Assembly: GCF_003123685.1 (NCBI RefSeq)
Contig: NZ_QCYJ01000005.1
Span: 1-64,000, forward strand
DNA length: 64,000 nucleotides
Direction of reading: 5' to 3'
From: Nocardia aurea
GTDB lineage: Bacteria > Actinomycetota > Actinomycetes > Mycobacteriales > Mycobacteriaceae
A program made the position numbers and the translations under genes. Positions 47,369 through 59,058 of this stretch are shown piece after piece. The notes under the pieces were generated by a model, which was given only the letters and a program-made list of their open reading frames with translations, was not told where the DNA came from and searched no databases. Each line of letters starts with the position of its first letter. Position 1 is the first letter of the stretch.

Positions 47369-49024
47369 TCAGCGGGCGAACGGTGCCGAATCGGCCGAAC
47401 AGGTGGCGCCGGGAGCCGGGAGTTGCAGGTCGATCAGATAACGCTCGCGGAGGTGGCGGGTGCATTCGTCGGCCGGTTCGTGGCCGTAGCCGTCGGAGAT
47501 CACGACCAGGCGCGCGTTCACCATCGCCTGCTGCGCGCGCTGCGCGAACAGCAGCGGCGTCGCGGGGTCGAAGCGGTTGTTGATCAGCAGCGCCGGTTTG
47601 TCCGAACTCAGCGTCCACGGGCCCGCGTAGCGCTGCGGGTATCCGGTCGCGGGCGCGGGCCACGCCGCGCAGGGCTGACGCAGATACAGCCAGAAACCGC
47701 TGAAGGTCGGCGCGCTCGCGGCGAACCGGCTCGCCAACTGCGGCCAGATCTCCGGCTGACGGGGCAGGGTGTTGTCCGCGCAGGAGATGGCGGTGAAGGA
47801 GTCGAGATAGTCGAAGTCGATGGCGCCGGCGGCCAGGATCGCGCGCACCGCGCCCGCGTCGCCCGAGGCGCCGTGTTCGAGTTCGGTGAGTAGTTCGCCC
47901 AGCGCGGGCCAGCCCTTCTCGTGGTCGTACAGCAACAATGCCTGGGCTTGGACGGCGTCGCTGTAGGTCACCCGCACGGCGGTGTCACCGGACCCGACCG
48001 AGACGGGCCCTTTCGCCAGCGCGTCGAGCAGCGCGTCGTAGCGCGGGCGCAGATCCGCACTCGACCAGCCCGACGCCGAGCGCTCGGCGAAACCGGTCGC
48101 GGTCGATATCGGTGATTCGGCGAAAGCGCACGCGCTCCTGTTCGCGGCGCACAATCGCAGGAATTCGTTGAGGACGTTCTCGCCGCCGGTCGCGGTATCG
48201 AGGATCGCGGCGGTGGTGTCGCGCGTGTAGGCGTCCGGGTCGATCATCGAACTCAGTTGCAACGCGCGCACGCGGTCGCCGAAGAGCGCGCCGTACACCT
48301 GGCCGAGATAACTCGCGTACGAACTGCCCTGAAAGGTCAGCTGGGACTCGCCGACCGCGCGGCGCAGCAGATCCAGATCGCGCGCGGCGTCGACGGTGGT
48401 CAGATGCGGCAGCAGCGCGGCGCTGTGCGCGGCGCAACCCGCCGCGAGATCCCTGGCAGCCCGCTCGGTCGCGGCCTGCTGTTCGACGGTGACCGGCGGG
48501 ATCGTCGCACCGGTCCAGAATCCGCGCTGGTCGTCCTCGTCGGTGAAACAGCGGACGGGTGCGCTGCGGCCGACGCCGCGCTGGTCGAAGGTGACGACGT
48601 CGAATCGGCGGCTCACCTCGCCCGAGAACATCGCGCCCTTCGCCGCCCAGTCGAGGCCGGATCCGCCGGGACCGCCCGCCGCCGCGAACAGGGTGCCGAC
48701 CTTGCGGTCCGCGTCGGTGGCCCGCTGCCGGACGACGGCCAGGTCGATGGTCGCGCCGTCGGGCCTGGCGTAGTCGAGCGGCACCGTCGCGGTCGCGCAG
48801 TCGTAGCGGGTCAGATCCGGGTCGGCGCACGCGGTCCATTCCAGGTGCGGGGTCGCGGCGGCGTCGGCCTGCGCGACGAGTTCGGCGACCGCGGACTCGT
48901 GCCCGGCGACCGGGCCGCATCCGCTCACCGCGGGCAGGACGGCGATCAGGGCCGCGACGAGCGACACGGTCGAGCGACGCGCGATCCGGCTACGCACGGT
49001 CGCCCCGGCGTCGCGGGTCAGCAC
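47369..49024 (-). CDS. lipoprotein alpha/beta-hydrolase (TAP-like peptidase family)
   Basis: 551 residues with a lipobox AVSGCGPV (Cys near 36). The nucleophile elbow is in LTFQGSSYASYLGQVYG, and the oxyanion region is AAAGGPGGSGLDW. The TAP-like C-terminus has LLINNRFDPATPLLFAQRAQ with the acid Asp, and SDGYGHEPADECTRHL with the catalytic His. It resembles M. tuberculosis CaeA/Rv2223c-type surface esterases/peptidases. The substrate is unknown. Confidence 0.88.
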   Translation of the reverse strand: MLTRDAGATVRSRIARRSTVSLVAALIAVLPAVSGCGPVAGHESAVAELVAQADAAATPHLEWTACADPDLTRYDCATATVPLDYARPDGATIDLAVVRQRATDADRKVGTLFAAAGGPGGSGLDWAAKGAMFSGEVSRRFDVVTFDQRGVGRSAPVRCFTDEDDQRGFWTGATIPPVTVEQQAATERAARDLAAGCAAHSAALLPHLTTVDAARDLDLLRRAVGESQLTFQGSSYASYLGQVYGALFGDRVRALQLSSMIDPDAYTRDTTAAILDTATGGENVLNEFLRLCAANRSACAFAESPISTATGFAERSASGWSSADLRPRYDALLDALAKGPVSVGSGDTAVRVTYSDAVQAQALLLYDHEKGWPALGELLTELEHGASGDAGAVRAILAAGAIDFDYLDSFTAISCADNTLPRQPEIWPQLASRFAASAPTFSGFWLYLRQPCAAWPAPATGYPQRYAGPWTLSSDKPALLINNRFDPATPLLFAQRAQQAMVNARLVVISDGYGHEPADECTRHLRERYLIDLQLPAPGATCSADSAPFAR

Positions 49025-49130
49025 GGTCGGACACCTCGGCGCCGCAGGTCGTCATCCTCGGTGACGAATTCAACCCCGAATCCTCCTTCGCCCGGTGTCG
49101 TCGGTCGGCCGGACCGCGCCGCACGGCGAC

Positions 49131-49898
49131 TCACGAGGCGAGCAGCCGGATCACCGCGATCGTGCCGACGACGACGATCACCGCGCGCAGCACGGTCGGC
49201 GACATGCGCCTGCCCACCGTAGCGCCGAGTTGCCCGCCGATGATCGAACCGACCGCGATCAGCGCGACGGCGGTCCAGTCGACGTCGGCGACCACGATGA
49301 AGATCAGCGCCGATACCGCGTTGACGATCAGCGCGAGCACATTCTTCACACCGTTGAGCCGCTGCATGTCCTCGTGTACGAAGACGCCGAGCAGCCCGAT
49401 CAGCAGCACACCCTGGGCCGCTCCGAAATAGCCGCCGTAGATACCGGTCGCGTAGACCGCGGCGAGCAGGATCGGCCCGCCGTGTTCGGGCGCGGGACCG
49501 CCGTCGCCCTCGCGTCGCTGTTTCACCCAGCGCGCCAGCCTCGGCTGCACCATCACCAGGATCAGCGCCGCGATGATCAGCACCGGCACGATGGCCTTGA
49601 ACGCGTCGGCGGGAAGGGTCAGCAGCAGCACCGCGCCGGTGATGCCGCCGAGCAGGGACGCGCTGCCGAGCGTGAGCAGTCTGGCCCGCTGGCCCGCCAG
49701 CTCACGGCGGTATCCGATGACACCGCTGATCGAGCCGGGAACGAGTCCGATCGTGTTCGACACATTCGCGGTGACCGGCGGGAGCCCGAAGGCGAGCAGT
49801 ACCGGGAACGTGATCAGCGTTCCCGATCCGACGATGGTGTTGATGCCGCCCGCCGCGATACCGGCGGCGAGGACGGCCAGCATTTCCAGCCAGGTCAT
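49131..49898 (-). CDS. TauE/SafE-family membrane exporter
   Basis: 255 residues with about eight membrane helices in two repeats. The family motif is GIAAGGINTIVGSGTLITFPVLLAFGLPPVTANVSNTIGLVPG at the N-terminus and a second copy reading FGAAQGVLL. Such proteins move sulfite, sulfoacetate or similar organosulfonates. No sulfur-metabolism gene is adjacent, so the substrate is open. Confidence 0.9.
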   Translation of the reverse strand: MTWLEMLAVLAAGIAAGGINTIVGSGTLITFPVLLAFGLPPVTANVSNTIGLVPGSISGVIGYRRELAGQRARLLTLGSASLLGGITGAVLLLTLPADAFKAIVPVLIIAALILVMVQPRLARWVKQRREGDGGPAPEHGGPILLAAVYATGIYGGYFGAAQGVLLIGLLGVFVHEDMQRLNGVKNVLALIVNAVSALIFIVVADVDWTAVALIAVGSIIGGQLGATVGRRMSPTVLRAVIVVVGTIAVIRLLAS

Positions 49899-50008
49899 GG
49901 TGAACAGTTCCTTCGACGTCCCGCCGGATGAGTACCCGTACGAGCGTTCAGTTCGGACGTCGAAACGCTAACCTCCCACGACGGACGATCCGACGACGGG
50001 GACCTGCG

Positions 50009-51960
<1,952 letters not shown>

Positions 51961-51981
51961 GCACCGCGGCCGAGTAGGCTC

Positions 51982-52026
51982 GAGGGCCGGACGTCACGCC
52001 TGCGGGCGAGGTGATGTCCGGCCCTC
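51982..52026 (+). terminator. leuA terminator
   Basis: A 16-bp stem (51982-51997 with 52011-52026, one G-U pair) and a 13-nt loop lie 21 nt after the leuA stop. Confidence 0.8.
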
Positions 52027-52198
52027 TGACCTGCTGGGGGAGAACGACAATCAGTGAATTACCACGACCGGGTGAACAGTCGTGGCAACCTGCGCGTCCG
52101 CCGGAAGACCGCGACGCGGGGCCGTGAACCCCGTGCTAGCGTTGGATTCGCATTCAAGCGCCGAGCTCTCTGCTCGCTTCCGAGCAGATGGGGGAACT

Positions 52199-53944
52199 GT
52201 GACAAACAACGACCACAACCCGACTTCGCCGCCCTGGCTGCAGAGTCATTCGGTGGATACGGCCGAGGTCACCGGCGATTCCGCGAGCGGGACCGCGGCG
52301 CACGACGATTCGCCCGAGTCACCCGCAGCCGAGTCCACCGCCGAGCGCGGGCAGGAACGACCGGAGGCCGCGAGCCGGGAAGCCGAGGCGGCACCGCAGC
52401 CCGAGGACCAGTACGCGGGCTATTCGACCGGCCCCGCGGACCAGAATGCGTACGCGCCGCAGGGTGGTCCCCAGAGTTACGGCGCAGGCGAAGGTTTCGC
52501 GCCGCCGGCGGAGCAGGGTTACCCGCAGCCGCCGTACCAGGGCGGACCGTATCCGTCGGCGCCCTATCAGGGCGGCCCCGGCCAGGAACAGCACAGCGGC
52601 AATCACCCGATCCACCAGCAGGGTCCGCAGTACGGCGAATACCGTCAGGAGCCCGGCCCCGATCCGCGCGGGCCGCAACAGTATCCCGAAGCCGGTCCGG
52701 GACAGGAACCGCAGAGCGGCCCCATCTACAGCTGGGCTCCGCCGCCGCCTCCGGCCCAGCAGCCGCCCCCGCCCCCGATGTACCCGTCGCCCGGTGGGCC
52801 CGGTGGGCCGAATCCTCTCGGCCCCATCCCTCCCGGCCCCAGCGCACCGGGTGGTTTCAACGCGCCCCCGAACGCCGCCGGGCCGATGGGCCAGACCGGC
52901 CCCGGCCAGGTGTGGCAGGGCGGACCGCCCGGATACGCGCCGCAGCAGGGGGCGTTCCAGCCGCAGCATATGCAGCAACCAGGTCAGCCCGGTCATTCTG
53001 TCAATGATCTGAACCTGCTCAAGCGAGCCAGGCGCGCCCCGCGCAGCGGCTGGCGGCGGGCGTTGCACAAGGCGTCCGGCGGTGCGATCAATCCGGGTGA
53101 ATCCTCGGCCGATATCGTGCACCGCGATCTGGTCGACCGGGTGAATCAGCCTGTGCGCGGCGACTATCGGATCGCGATCCTCTCGCTCAAGGGCGGCGTC
53201 GGCAAGACGACGACCACGGTGGGGCTCGGCTCCACCTTCGCGTCGCTGCGCGGTGACCGGGTCATCGCGATCGACGCCAATCCCGATCTGGGCACCCTCG
53301 CGCACCGGGTGCCGCGGCAGACCCGGTCGACGGTCCGCAATCTGCTCGAGGACCAGCAGATCTCGCGGTACTCCGATGTCCGGGCACACACCTCGCAGGC
53401 GCCGAGCCGCCTGGAAGTGCTTGCTTCGGAACAGGATCCGGCCGTATCGGAGGCGTTCAGCGAAGCCGACTACCGCAAGGCCATCGGCATACTGCAATCC
53501 TTCTACAACATCATCCTCACCGACTGCGGTACCGGACTGATGCATTCGGCCATGTCCGGCGTGCTGGACATGGCCAGTTCGCTGGTCCTTGTCACCTCCC
53601 CCGCCATCGACGGGGCGCGCAGCGCGTCGGCGACCCTGGACTGGCTCGAACACCACGGCTACAACAAACTCGTCGAGCGAACCGTGGTGGTGGTCAACGC
53701 TTCTCGGCGTGGCGCCTCCACCATCGACCTCGAACAGCTGCGCAGGCTGTTCCTCGATCGCACCAGGGCGGTGCAGGTCGTCCCCTTCGACGATCACCTG
53801 GCCGAGGGCGCGGAGATCGACCTGGAACTGGTCAGCAAGCCGACCCGGCGCGCCCTGCTCGAACTCGCGGCGATGGTCGCCGACGATTTCGGCTACATCG
53901 GCGCGCAGCAGTACCGGCAACAGGGCCCGCCCGGCGTGTACTGA
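52199..53944 (+). CDS. ParA/MinD-like ATPase with long Pro/Gln-rich N-terminal arm (EspI-like)
   Basis: 581 residues. The first about 265 are low complexity, rich in Pro, Gln, Gly and acidic residues. The C-terminal about 300 residues form a deviant Walker A ATPase with [30 protein letters not shown] and ILTDCGTGLMHSA. The layout matches the ESX-1-associated EspI and similar MinD-like proteins of mycobacteria and nocardiae. No ESX genes are seen in the window, so it is an orphan. The GTG at 52199 has GGGGGA upstream. A shared terminator separates it from LysR. Confidence 0.87.
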   Translation: MTNNDHNPTSPPWLQSHSVDTAEVTGDSASGTAAHDDSPESPAAESTAERGQERPEAASREAEAAPQPEDQYAGYSTGPADQNAYAPQGGPQSYGAGEGFAPPAEQGYPQPPYQGGPYPSAPYQGGPGQEQHSGNHPIHQQGPQYGEYRQEPGPDPRGPQQYPEAGPGQEPQSGPIYSWAPPPPPAQQPPPPPMYPSPGGPGGPNPLGPIPPGPSAPGGFNAPPNAAGPMGQTGPGQVWQGGPPGYAPQQGAFQPQHMQQPGQPGHSVNDLNLLKRARRAPRSGWRRALHKASGGAINPGESSADIVHRDLVDRVNQPVRGDYRIAILSLKGGVGKTTTTVGLGSTFASLRGDRVIAIDANPDLGTLAHRVPRQTRSTVRNLLEDQQISRYSDVRAHTSQAPSRLEVLASEQDPAVSEAFSEADYRKAIGILQSFYNIILTDCGTGLMHSAMSGVLDMASSLVLVTSPAIDGARSASATLDWLEHHGYNKLVERTVVVVNASRRGASTIDLEQLRRLFLDRTRAVQVVPFDDHLAEGAEIDLELVSKPTRRALLELAAMVADDFGYIGAQQYRQQGPPGVY

Positions 53945-53955
53945 GCGCGGTTCTC

Positions 53956-53992
53956 GCGAACGGCCCGGCGTCTCGAATGCCGGGCCGTTCGC
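53956..53992. terminator. bidirectional terminator, parA-like/lysR
   Basis: A 14-bp perfect stem (53956-53969 with 53979-53992) and a 9-nt loop; its last base is the end of the lysR stop codon. Confidence 0.8.
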
Positions 53993-54912
53993 TATTTCTC
54001 GGTGACCAAGGCCGCCGCGGTGCGGAAGGCCCCGAGTACCGAGGCGATCGCGGGCCGCTTCCCCGCGTGCGGACGCGTCGCCAGTTCGTAGGCGCGCGCC
54101 GCACGGACACCGGAGAGCCGTAGCACGGCGAGACCCGGGTGCACGACGGCGAAGCGCGGCATCAACGCGACGCCGTACCCGGCCGCGACCACCGTCTCGA
54201 TCACACGGAAATCGTTGAGACGCTGAACTACTCGTGGTTCCACCCCCGTCACCGTCGCGATCGAGCGCAGGACGTCGTCCACCGGGAATCCGCCGCGGAC
54301 GCTGATCCACGACTCCTGCGCCAATTCCGCCGGGGTCACCGAGGATTTCCCGGCCAGCCGATGGGTCGGTGCGACCACCACGTCGATCGGCTCGCGCATG
54401 AGCACCCTGGCCGCCACGCGCGCGCCCGAGACCGAAGGCGCGCGCTCGTCGCGGTGAGTGAGCACGATGTCGTAATCGGCCAGCAACCGGGAGACTCCCG
54501 CGGGCGGCACATCCTCGTCACTGGCGAGGACGTCGACGCCGCTGTCCGCCATCGCGGTGAGCACATGCGGCAGCAGCAGCGCCCCACCGGACGGGAACAC
54601 CGCGACCCGCACCCGCCCGCGCGGTGACCCGCGATAGTGCGCCATCTCCGCCACAGCCCGGTCCATGGCGGCAAGTACCTCGTCGGCACGGACCACGAGG
54701 GCGTGTCCGGCGTCGGTGAGCCGGACCCGTCTGCCGTCGGGTTCGAGCAGGGCGACGCCCGCCTCCCGCGCCAACACCTTGAGCTGCTGCGACACCGCCG
54801 AGGGGGTCATCGACAGCGCCGAGGCGACCGCGCCGACGGTGCCGCGATCGGCTAATTCGCGCAGGACACGCAACCGTTCCACCGACATCGCGCTGCCGGA
54901 CCGTTCCGTCAT
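53992..54912 (-). CDS. LysR-family regulator
   Basis: 306 residues. The N-terminal helix-turn-helix is VGAVASALSMTPSAVSQQLKVLAREAGVALLE. A two-lobe effector domain of about 210 residues follows. It is divergent from an EamA permease, an arrangement in which LysR usually controls the permease. The ATG at 54912 follows GGGAGG; a later ATG at 54888 (MSVERLRVL) is an alternative. Confidence 0.88.
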   Translation of the reverse strand: MTERSGSAMSVERLRVLRELADRGTVGAVASALSMTPSAVSQQLKVLAREAGVALLEPDGRRVRLTDAGHALVVRADEVLAAMDRAVAEMAHYRGSPRGRVRVAVFPSGGALLLPHVLTAMADSGVDVLASDEDVPPAGVSRLLADYDIVLTHRDERAPSVSGARVAARVLMREPIDVVVAPTHRLAGKSSVTPAELAQESWISVRGGFPVDDVLRSIATVTGVEPRVVQRLNDFRVIETVVAAGYGVALMPRFAVVHPGLAVLRLSGVRAARAYELATRPHAGKRPAIASVLGAFRTAAALVTEK

Positions 54913-55002
54913 CACCCTCCCGCCACCGCCGCTGAATGTGAAGCACCACTACATGGATACTCCATATTAATTCGATTGTTCTGATCTATCTTCGATCCGA
55001 CG

Positions 55003-56112
55003 ATGGGAGGCGTGACCACCCGCGACCGATTACTCGGACTGACCGTCGTCCTGCTCTGGGGCCTGAACTTCCTCGCCATCCGCGTCGGCCTCGATCACTT
55101 CCCGCCCTTCTTCTTCGCCGCGCTGCGATTCGCCGTCATCGCGATCCCCGTGCTGCTGTTCGTCCCACGTCCCCGAGTGAAATTGCGCTGGATCCTGCTG
55201 TACGGCACCGGTTTCGGCATCCTGCAATTCGCGTTCCTGTTCACCGCGATGCGCACCGGCATGCCGACCGGCCTCGCCTCGCTGGTACTGCAATCCTCTG
55301 CGCCGTTCACGGTGCTGCTCGGCACGGTCTTCCTGCGCGAACGGATCCGCCCGGCGCAACTCGCGGGAATCGGCGTCGCGCTGACCGGAATGGCCGTCAT
55401 CGGCTGGGACCGCCTCGAACACGCGACCCTGCTCCCGGTGCTGCTCACCCTCGCGGGCGGACTCGGCTGGGCCTTCGGCAATATCGGAGCGCGCATGGCC
55501 GCCAGTACCTCCCCCGGCTTCGACCCGCTGCATCTGACGCTCTGGATCGCGGTGGTGCCCCCCGTGCCGCTGCTGTCGCTGTCCGCCGCCACGGAAGGCC
55601 CCCTCACCGGACCGCGCGCTCTCGCCGCCGCGTTCTCCGGCACCGGCTGGCCCGCCCTGGCGGCCCTGGCCTACATCGCCGTCCTCGCGACCATCGTGGG
55701 CTCGGGGCTGTGGACCTACCTGATGGGCCGCTACCCCGCCGGCACGGTCGCCCCGTTCTCCCTGCTCGTCCCCGTCGTCGGCATCGCCGCCGCGTGGGCG
55801 TTCCTCGACGAGACACCCACCGCCACCTCGCTGGTCGGCGGGGTCGTCGTCATCGGGGGTGCGTTCGTCGCCACTTCCGCGCGGTCGCCGGGGGCGAAGC
55901 AGGCTGTAGTCCCGGTCGCCGCTGTAGTCCCGGTCGCCGCCGTCGCACCGGCCACCGTCACCGTCCCGGCCACCGCCACCGCCGTCATCCCGGCCACCGC
56001 CGTCATCCCGGCCACCGCCGTCATCCCGGTCACCGCCGTCATCCCGGTCACCGCCGCGGCCACGGTCCGCGCGGTGGCACCGGTCACCGCGGCGGTACCG
56101 ACTTCGGCGTAG
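55003..56112 (+). CDS. EamA-type (DMT) permease with repeated C-terminal tail
   Basis: 369 residues with ten membrane helices from two EamA repeats (LLWGLNFLAIRVGLDHFPP; ATLLPVLLTLAGGLGWAFG). It probably exports amino acids or metabolites. The last about 70 residues are an unusual tail of Val, Ala, Pro and Thr in a six-residue period (AVIPAT and variants), made by an 18-bp DNA repeat. Relatives end near residue 295. Under control of the divergent LysR gene by position. The ATG at 55003 lacks a clear SD. Confidence 0.87.
   Translation: MGGVTTRDRLLGLTVVLLWGLNFLAIRVGLDHFPPFFFAALRFAVIAIPVLLFVPRPRVKLRWILLYGTGFGILQFAFLFTAMRTGMPTGLASLVLQSSAPFTVLLGTVFLRERIRPAQLAGIGVALTGMAVIGWDRLEHATLLPVLLTLAGGLGWAFGNIGARMAASTSPGFDPLHLTLWIAVVPPVPLLSLSAATEGPLTGPRALAAAFSGTGWPALAALAYIAVLATIVGSGLWTYLMGRYPAGTVAPFSLLVPVVGIAAAWAFLDETPTATSLVGGVVVIGGAFVATSARSPGAKQAVVPVAAVVPVAAVAPATVTVPATATAVIPATAVIPATAVIPVTAVIPVTAAATVRAVAPVTAAVPTSA
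55903..56056 (+). repeat. 18-bp minisatellite within the permease gene
   Basis: ACCGCCGTCATCCCGG[CT]C is repeated four times at 55978-56049. Two units GCTGTAGTCCCGGTCGCC and diverged units precede it from about 55903. It encodes the AVIPAT repeats. The period is divisible by three, so copy number can change without breaking the frame. Confidence 0.85.
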
Positions 56113-56891
56113 TACTGGCCCCCGCGACAACACCGACCTCAGCGATAGCTACCGGCCTCAGCGATAGCTACCGACCTCAGCGATAGCTACCGGCCTCGGC
56201 GAACACCCGCTGTCAGCCGATGGAAGAAGGTGGCCGCTGTGCGGGCGGCATGCCGACGGACGGAGTCACCACCCCACCGATGTCGGTCGGCGGGCTCGAC
56301 GCGGTTGGCGCACCCGCCCCGAAGTGGCTCGCCCCGAACGATGCACAGGGCCGATAGCGCACAGACCGGCGACCGCTTCGCCCGGTCCGGGCAACCGGGA
56401 CCATTCGGCGATCTCGGAAACCGACGACTGTTCCCGAGTCGGTCGGGTGGTGGCACTCTGGCGTAGCGCTTCACGAGGCCGCCGCAGCGGATCGGGCGGC
56501 GCACCGATGTCGGTCGCCGCACCGATGTCGCACACAGCCGACGACGGTCGCCGTCGTGGATCAAAACGGATCGCACCTGGTCAGCGTGCCGAAGTCCGTT
56601 GGCAGCAGGGCTCGTACGGATCGCCGATCAGCTCGCCACGCACCTCACCGAGGTCCGGCGAACCGTCCGTCGCACGGGTTCGCACCGAGCGAATGGCGCG
56701 AAGTCGCCATGGGGCGCGACGCACGGCGGTACTCTCTGGACGCCCGTACTCGCGCGGCCCGTCGACGCTTCATACCGACGGTGGCCCGCGGGCGGCGTCC
56801 GGGGTTGGGTCGGTCGACTCGGAGTCGCCACTTTATGGTGGGTGCGGCGGTGCAGGTAGGTCCCCCGAAGGCTTAGGCAGCAGAGAAGCGC
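56113..56891. other. 779-bp gap with no supported gene
   Basis: Both strands give Arg/Pro-rich frames without family features. Apart from the 19-bp repeats at its left end, the motif ACCGATGTCGGTCG recurs at 56277 and about 56503. Nothing else is recognised; the promoter of the FAD oxidase gene must lie at its right end. Confidence 0.5.
56137..56193 (+). repeat. 19-bp tandem repeat, three copies
   Basis: CCTCAGCGATAGCTACCG[GA] occurs at 56137-56155, 56156-56174 and 56175-56193, just after the permease stop. Its sequence and period differ from the adjacent 18-bp repeat. Confidence 0.9.
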
Positions 56892-58673
56892 ATGGCAGAC
56901 AAACGATGGGCCGTCTCGCGGAGATCGATGATTCGCGGCACGGTGGCAGTGGGCGTTGCTGGAGTCGCGACAGCAGGCGGTTTCTCGGCAGGCGCGATGA
57001 GACCGGCCTCGGCGGGCGCGCAGCCCGGTCGACGAGTCGCGGTACTCGGCGGTGGGGTGGCGGGGTTGACCGCCGCCCACGAACTGGCCGAACGCGGATT
57101 CCAGGTCACCGTGTACGAGCGACGTGCCATCGGAGGGAAAGCGCGGAGCATTCCCGTGCCCGGCACCGGCTCCGGCGGGCGGCCCGATCTGCCCGGCGAA
57201 CACGGGTTCCGCTTCTTCCCCGGCTTCTACCAGCACATTCCGGACACCATGCGGCGCATTCCGTTCGCGGGCAACCCCGACGGCGTCTGGAACAATCTGC
57301 TCGCCGTGCCGGAAGCCCGTTTCGCCCGGCGTGACGGCGACGACTTCCGCACGCTGCCGCTCGGCCCACGCGCGCGCACCGAACCGACACCCGAGGCATT
57401 CCTCGAGACCGTCGGCGCGGCGATCTCCACCTCGCTGAAACTGCCCGCGCCCGAAGGGCTGTGGTTCGCCAATCGCCTGCTCGTCTTCAACACCAGTTCC
57501 GATGCCAGGCGGCTCGGTCAGTGGGAGGGAATGGCGTGGCACGACTTCGTCGGCGCGCACCGTCGTTCCCACGAATTCCGAGCGTTGCTCTCACGGGCAC
57601 TGACCAGCATCATGGTCGCCGCCAAGGAGGATGTCGCCAGTGTGCGCACCATCGGCACCATGGGCGAACAGTTCCTCGGCAACCCGTTCGAAGTCGGTAA
57701 CGACGGCGCGCTCGACCGGGTGCTGAACGGGCCGACCAATGCCGCGTGGATCGACCCGTGGACCGAACGTCTGCGCGCACTCGGGGTCGAATTCGCGCTC
57801 GGCGCGGAAGTTCGCGGGCTGGAGGTGCGCGACCGCAGGATCGCGGGGGCGCGCATCGTCGACGCGGCCGGGGCTCGCACGGTGGAAGCCGACTATTTCG
57901 TCGTCGCGCTGCCCGCCGAGATCGCCCGCACCCTGTGGTCACCCGCCGTTCTCGAATTGCAGCCGGAACTGGCCTCGATGGACCGGCTTTTCGTCGACTG
58001 GATGACCGGTATCCAGTTCTACCTGCGCACGCCGTCGGATATCTCGCGGGGCCACACCGCCTATATCGACGCGCCGTGGTCACTCACCTCGATCAGCCAG
58101 AATCAGCACTGGTCACGCAAACTGCCACAGTACGGCGACGGCACCGTGCGGGACTGCCTCTCGGTGGACATCTCCGACTGGAACACCCCCGGTGTGCTCT
58201 ACGGCAAGACCGCCAAGGAGTGCAGCCCCGACGAGATCGCGCGCGAGGTCTGGGCGCAGATGCGTCAGCACCTCGACGACAACGGTGAATCACTGCGCGA
58301 CGCCGATCTGCATTCCTGGTTCCTCGATCCCGGAATCACCTGGAATGCCGCCCAAGGCCGCAACACCAACGCCGATCCGCTGCTCATCAATACCGCCGGT
58401 TCCTGGGAGTACCGCCCCGAGTCGCACGGCGCGATCGAGAATCTGTTCCTCGCCGGTGATTACGTGCGCACCAACGTGGATCTCGCCACCATGGAGGGCG
58501 CCAACGAATCCGCGCGCACCGCCGTGAACGCCCTGCTCGACGTCGCCGGATCGAACGCGGCACGCTGCCGCATGTTCGAGATGTACCGCGCCGTCGAATT
58601 GGAACCGCTGCGCCAGATCGATGCCGACCGCTACGCCACCGGACAACCCAACCTGTTCGACCGGGCGGTGTGA
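56892..58673 (+). CDS. Tat-exported FAD-dependent oxidase/dehydrogenase (amine oxidase/phytoene desaturase-like)
   Basis: 593 residues. A Tat signal SRRSMIRGTVAVGVAG is followed by dinucleotide binding VAVLGGGVAGLTAAHELAERG and VYERRAIGGKARS, then HGFRFFPGFYQHIPDTMRRI, the hydroxysqualene-dehydroxylase-like block. The C-terminal FAD contact is NLFLAGDYVRTNVDLATMEGANES. This subgroup acts on hydrophobic polyene or sterol-like substrates; the substrate here is not known. Followed by a PPOX pseudogene. Confidence 0.87.
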   Translation: MADKRWAVSRRSMIRGTVAVGVAGVATAGGFSAGAMRPASAGAQPGRRVAVLGGGVAGLTAAHELAERGFQVTVYERRAIGGKARSIPVPGTGSGGRPDLPGEHGFRFFPGFYQHIPDTMRRIPFAGNPDGVWNNLLAVPEARFARRDGDDFRTLPLGPRARTEPTPEAFLETVGAAISTSLKLPAPEGLWFANRLLVFNTSSDARRLGQWEGMAWHDFVGAHRRSHEFRALLSRALTSIMVAAKEDVASVRTIGTMGEQFLGNPFEVGNDGALDRVLNGPTNAAWIDPWTERLRALGVEFALGAEVRGLEVRDRRIAGARIVDAAGARTVEADYFVVALPAEIARTLWSPAVLELQPELASMDRLFVDWMTGIQFYLRTPSDISRGHTAYIDAPWSLTSISQNQHWSRKLPQYGDGTVRDCLSVDISDWNTPGVLYGKTAKECSPDEIAREVWAQMRQHLDDNGESLRDADLHSWFLDPGITWNAAQGRNTNADPLLINTAGSWEYRPESHGAIENLFLAGDYVRTNVDLATMEGANESARTAVNALLDVAGSNAARCRMFEMYRAVELEPLRQIDADRYATGQPNLFDRAV

Positions 58674-58694
58674 GCGGTCATTCGCTCCGAACCG

Positions 58695-58990
58695 GGCACA
58701 CGGTAAGCCGAACACCCGGCGACCGCCCCGACGGCTCGCTGGACATCCCGCCCTTCTCCACACAGGCGTGATCTTCGTCATTTTCGGCCGAAGCGAGACA
58801 CCGCGCGTCAACGACCGCGCCCACCCCGTCCATGACGCCGATCACTTCGACCACGGGTGGCTCCTAGCCATCACCCCGATCCTCGCGATCGAGATCGACA
58901 TCGAGCAGATCTTCTTCCACTGCGCCGAGCCTTCCTCCGCCGCCACGTCCGGAACCCGACAGGTGACGCTTCACCCCCACAAGAGCCCAG
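58695..58990 (+). pseudogene. decayed pyridoxamine-5'-phosphate-oxidase family gene
   Basis: A 54-codon open stretch reads GVIFVIFGRSETPRVNDRAH, then a middle part and IEIDIEQIFFHCA, the FMN-binding core seen in PPOX proteins (GLIFxIPGRxxTLRVNGRA, then VFFHCAKAF). After HCA the frame must shift to give AFLRRHVRNP, the expected continuation. Before GVIF the matching PGDR..DGSLDI lies in another frame. The N- and C-terminal thirds are missing. At least two frameshifts make it non-functional. Confidence 0.6.
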
Positions 58991-59058
58991 TTCACGCCCG
59001 ATCTCCCACCGCAGATCGCGACGCACCCCACCACTGGCGCGAGCCCGACGAGCGCTCG

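Noticed and set aside
56187..56576. A 129-codon minus-strand frame in the large gap
   Set aside because: Arg/Pro-rich, no motif, no ribosome-binding site; not supported as a gene.
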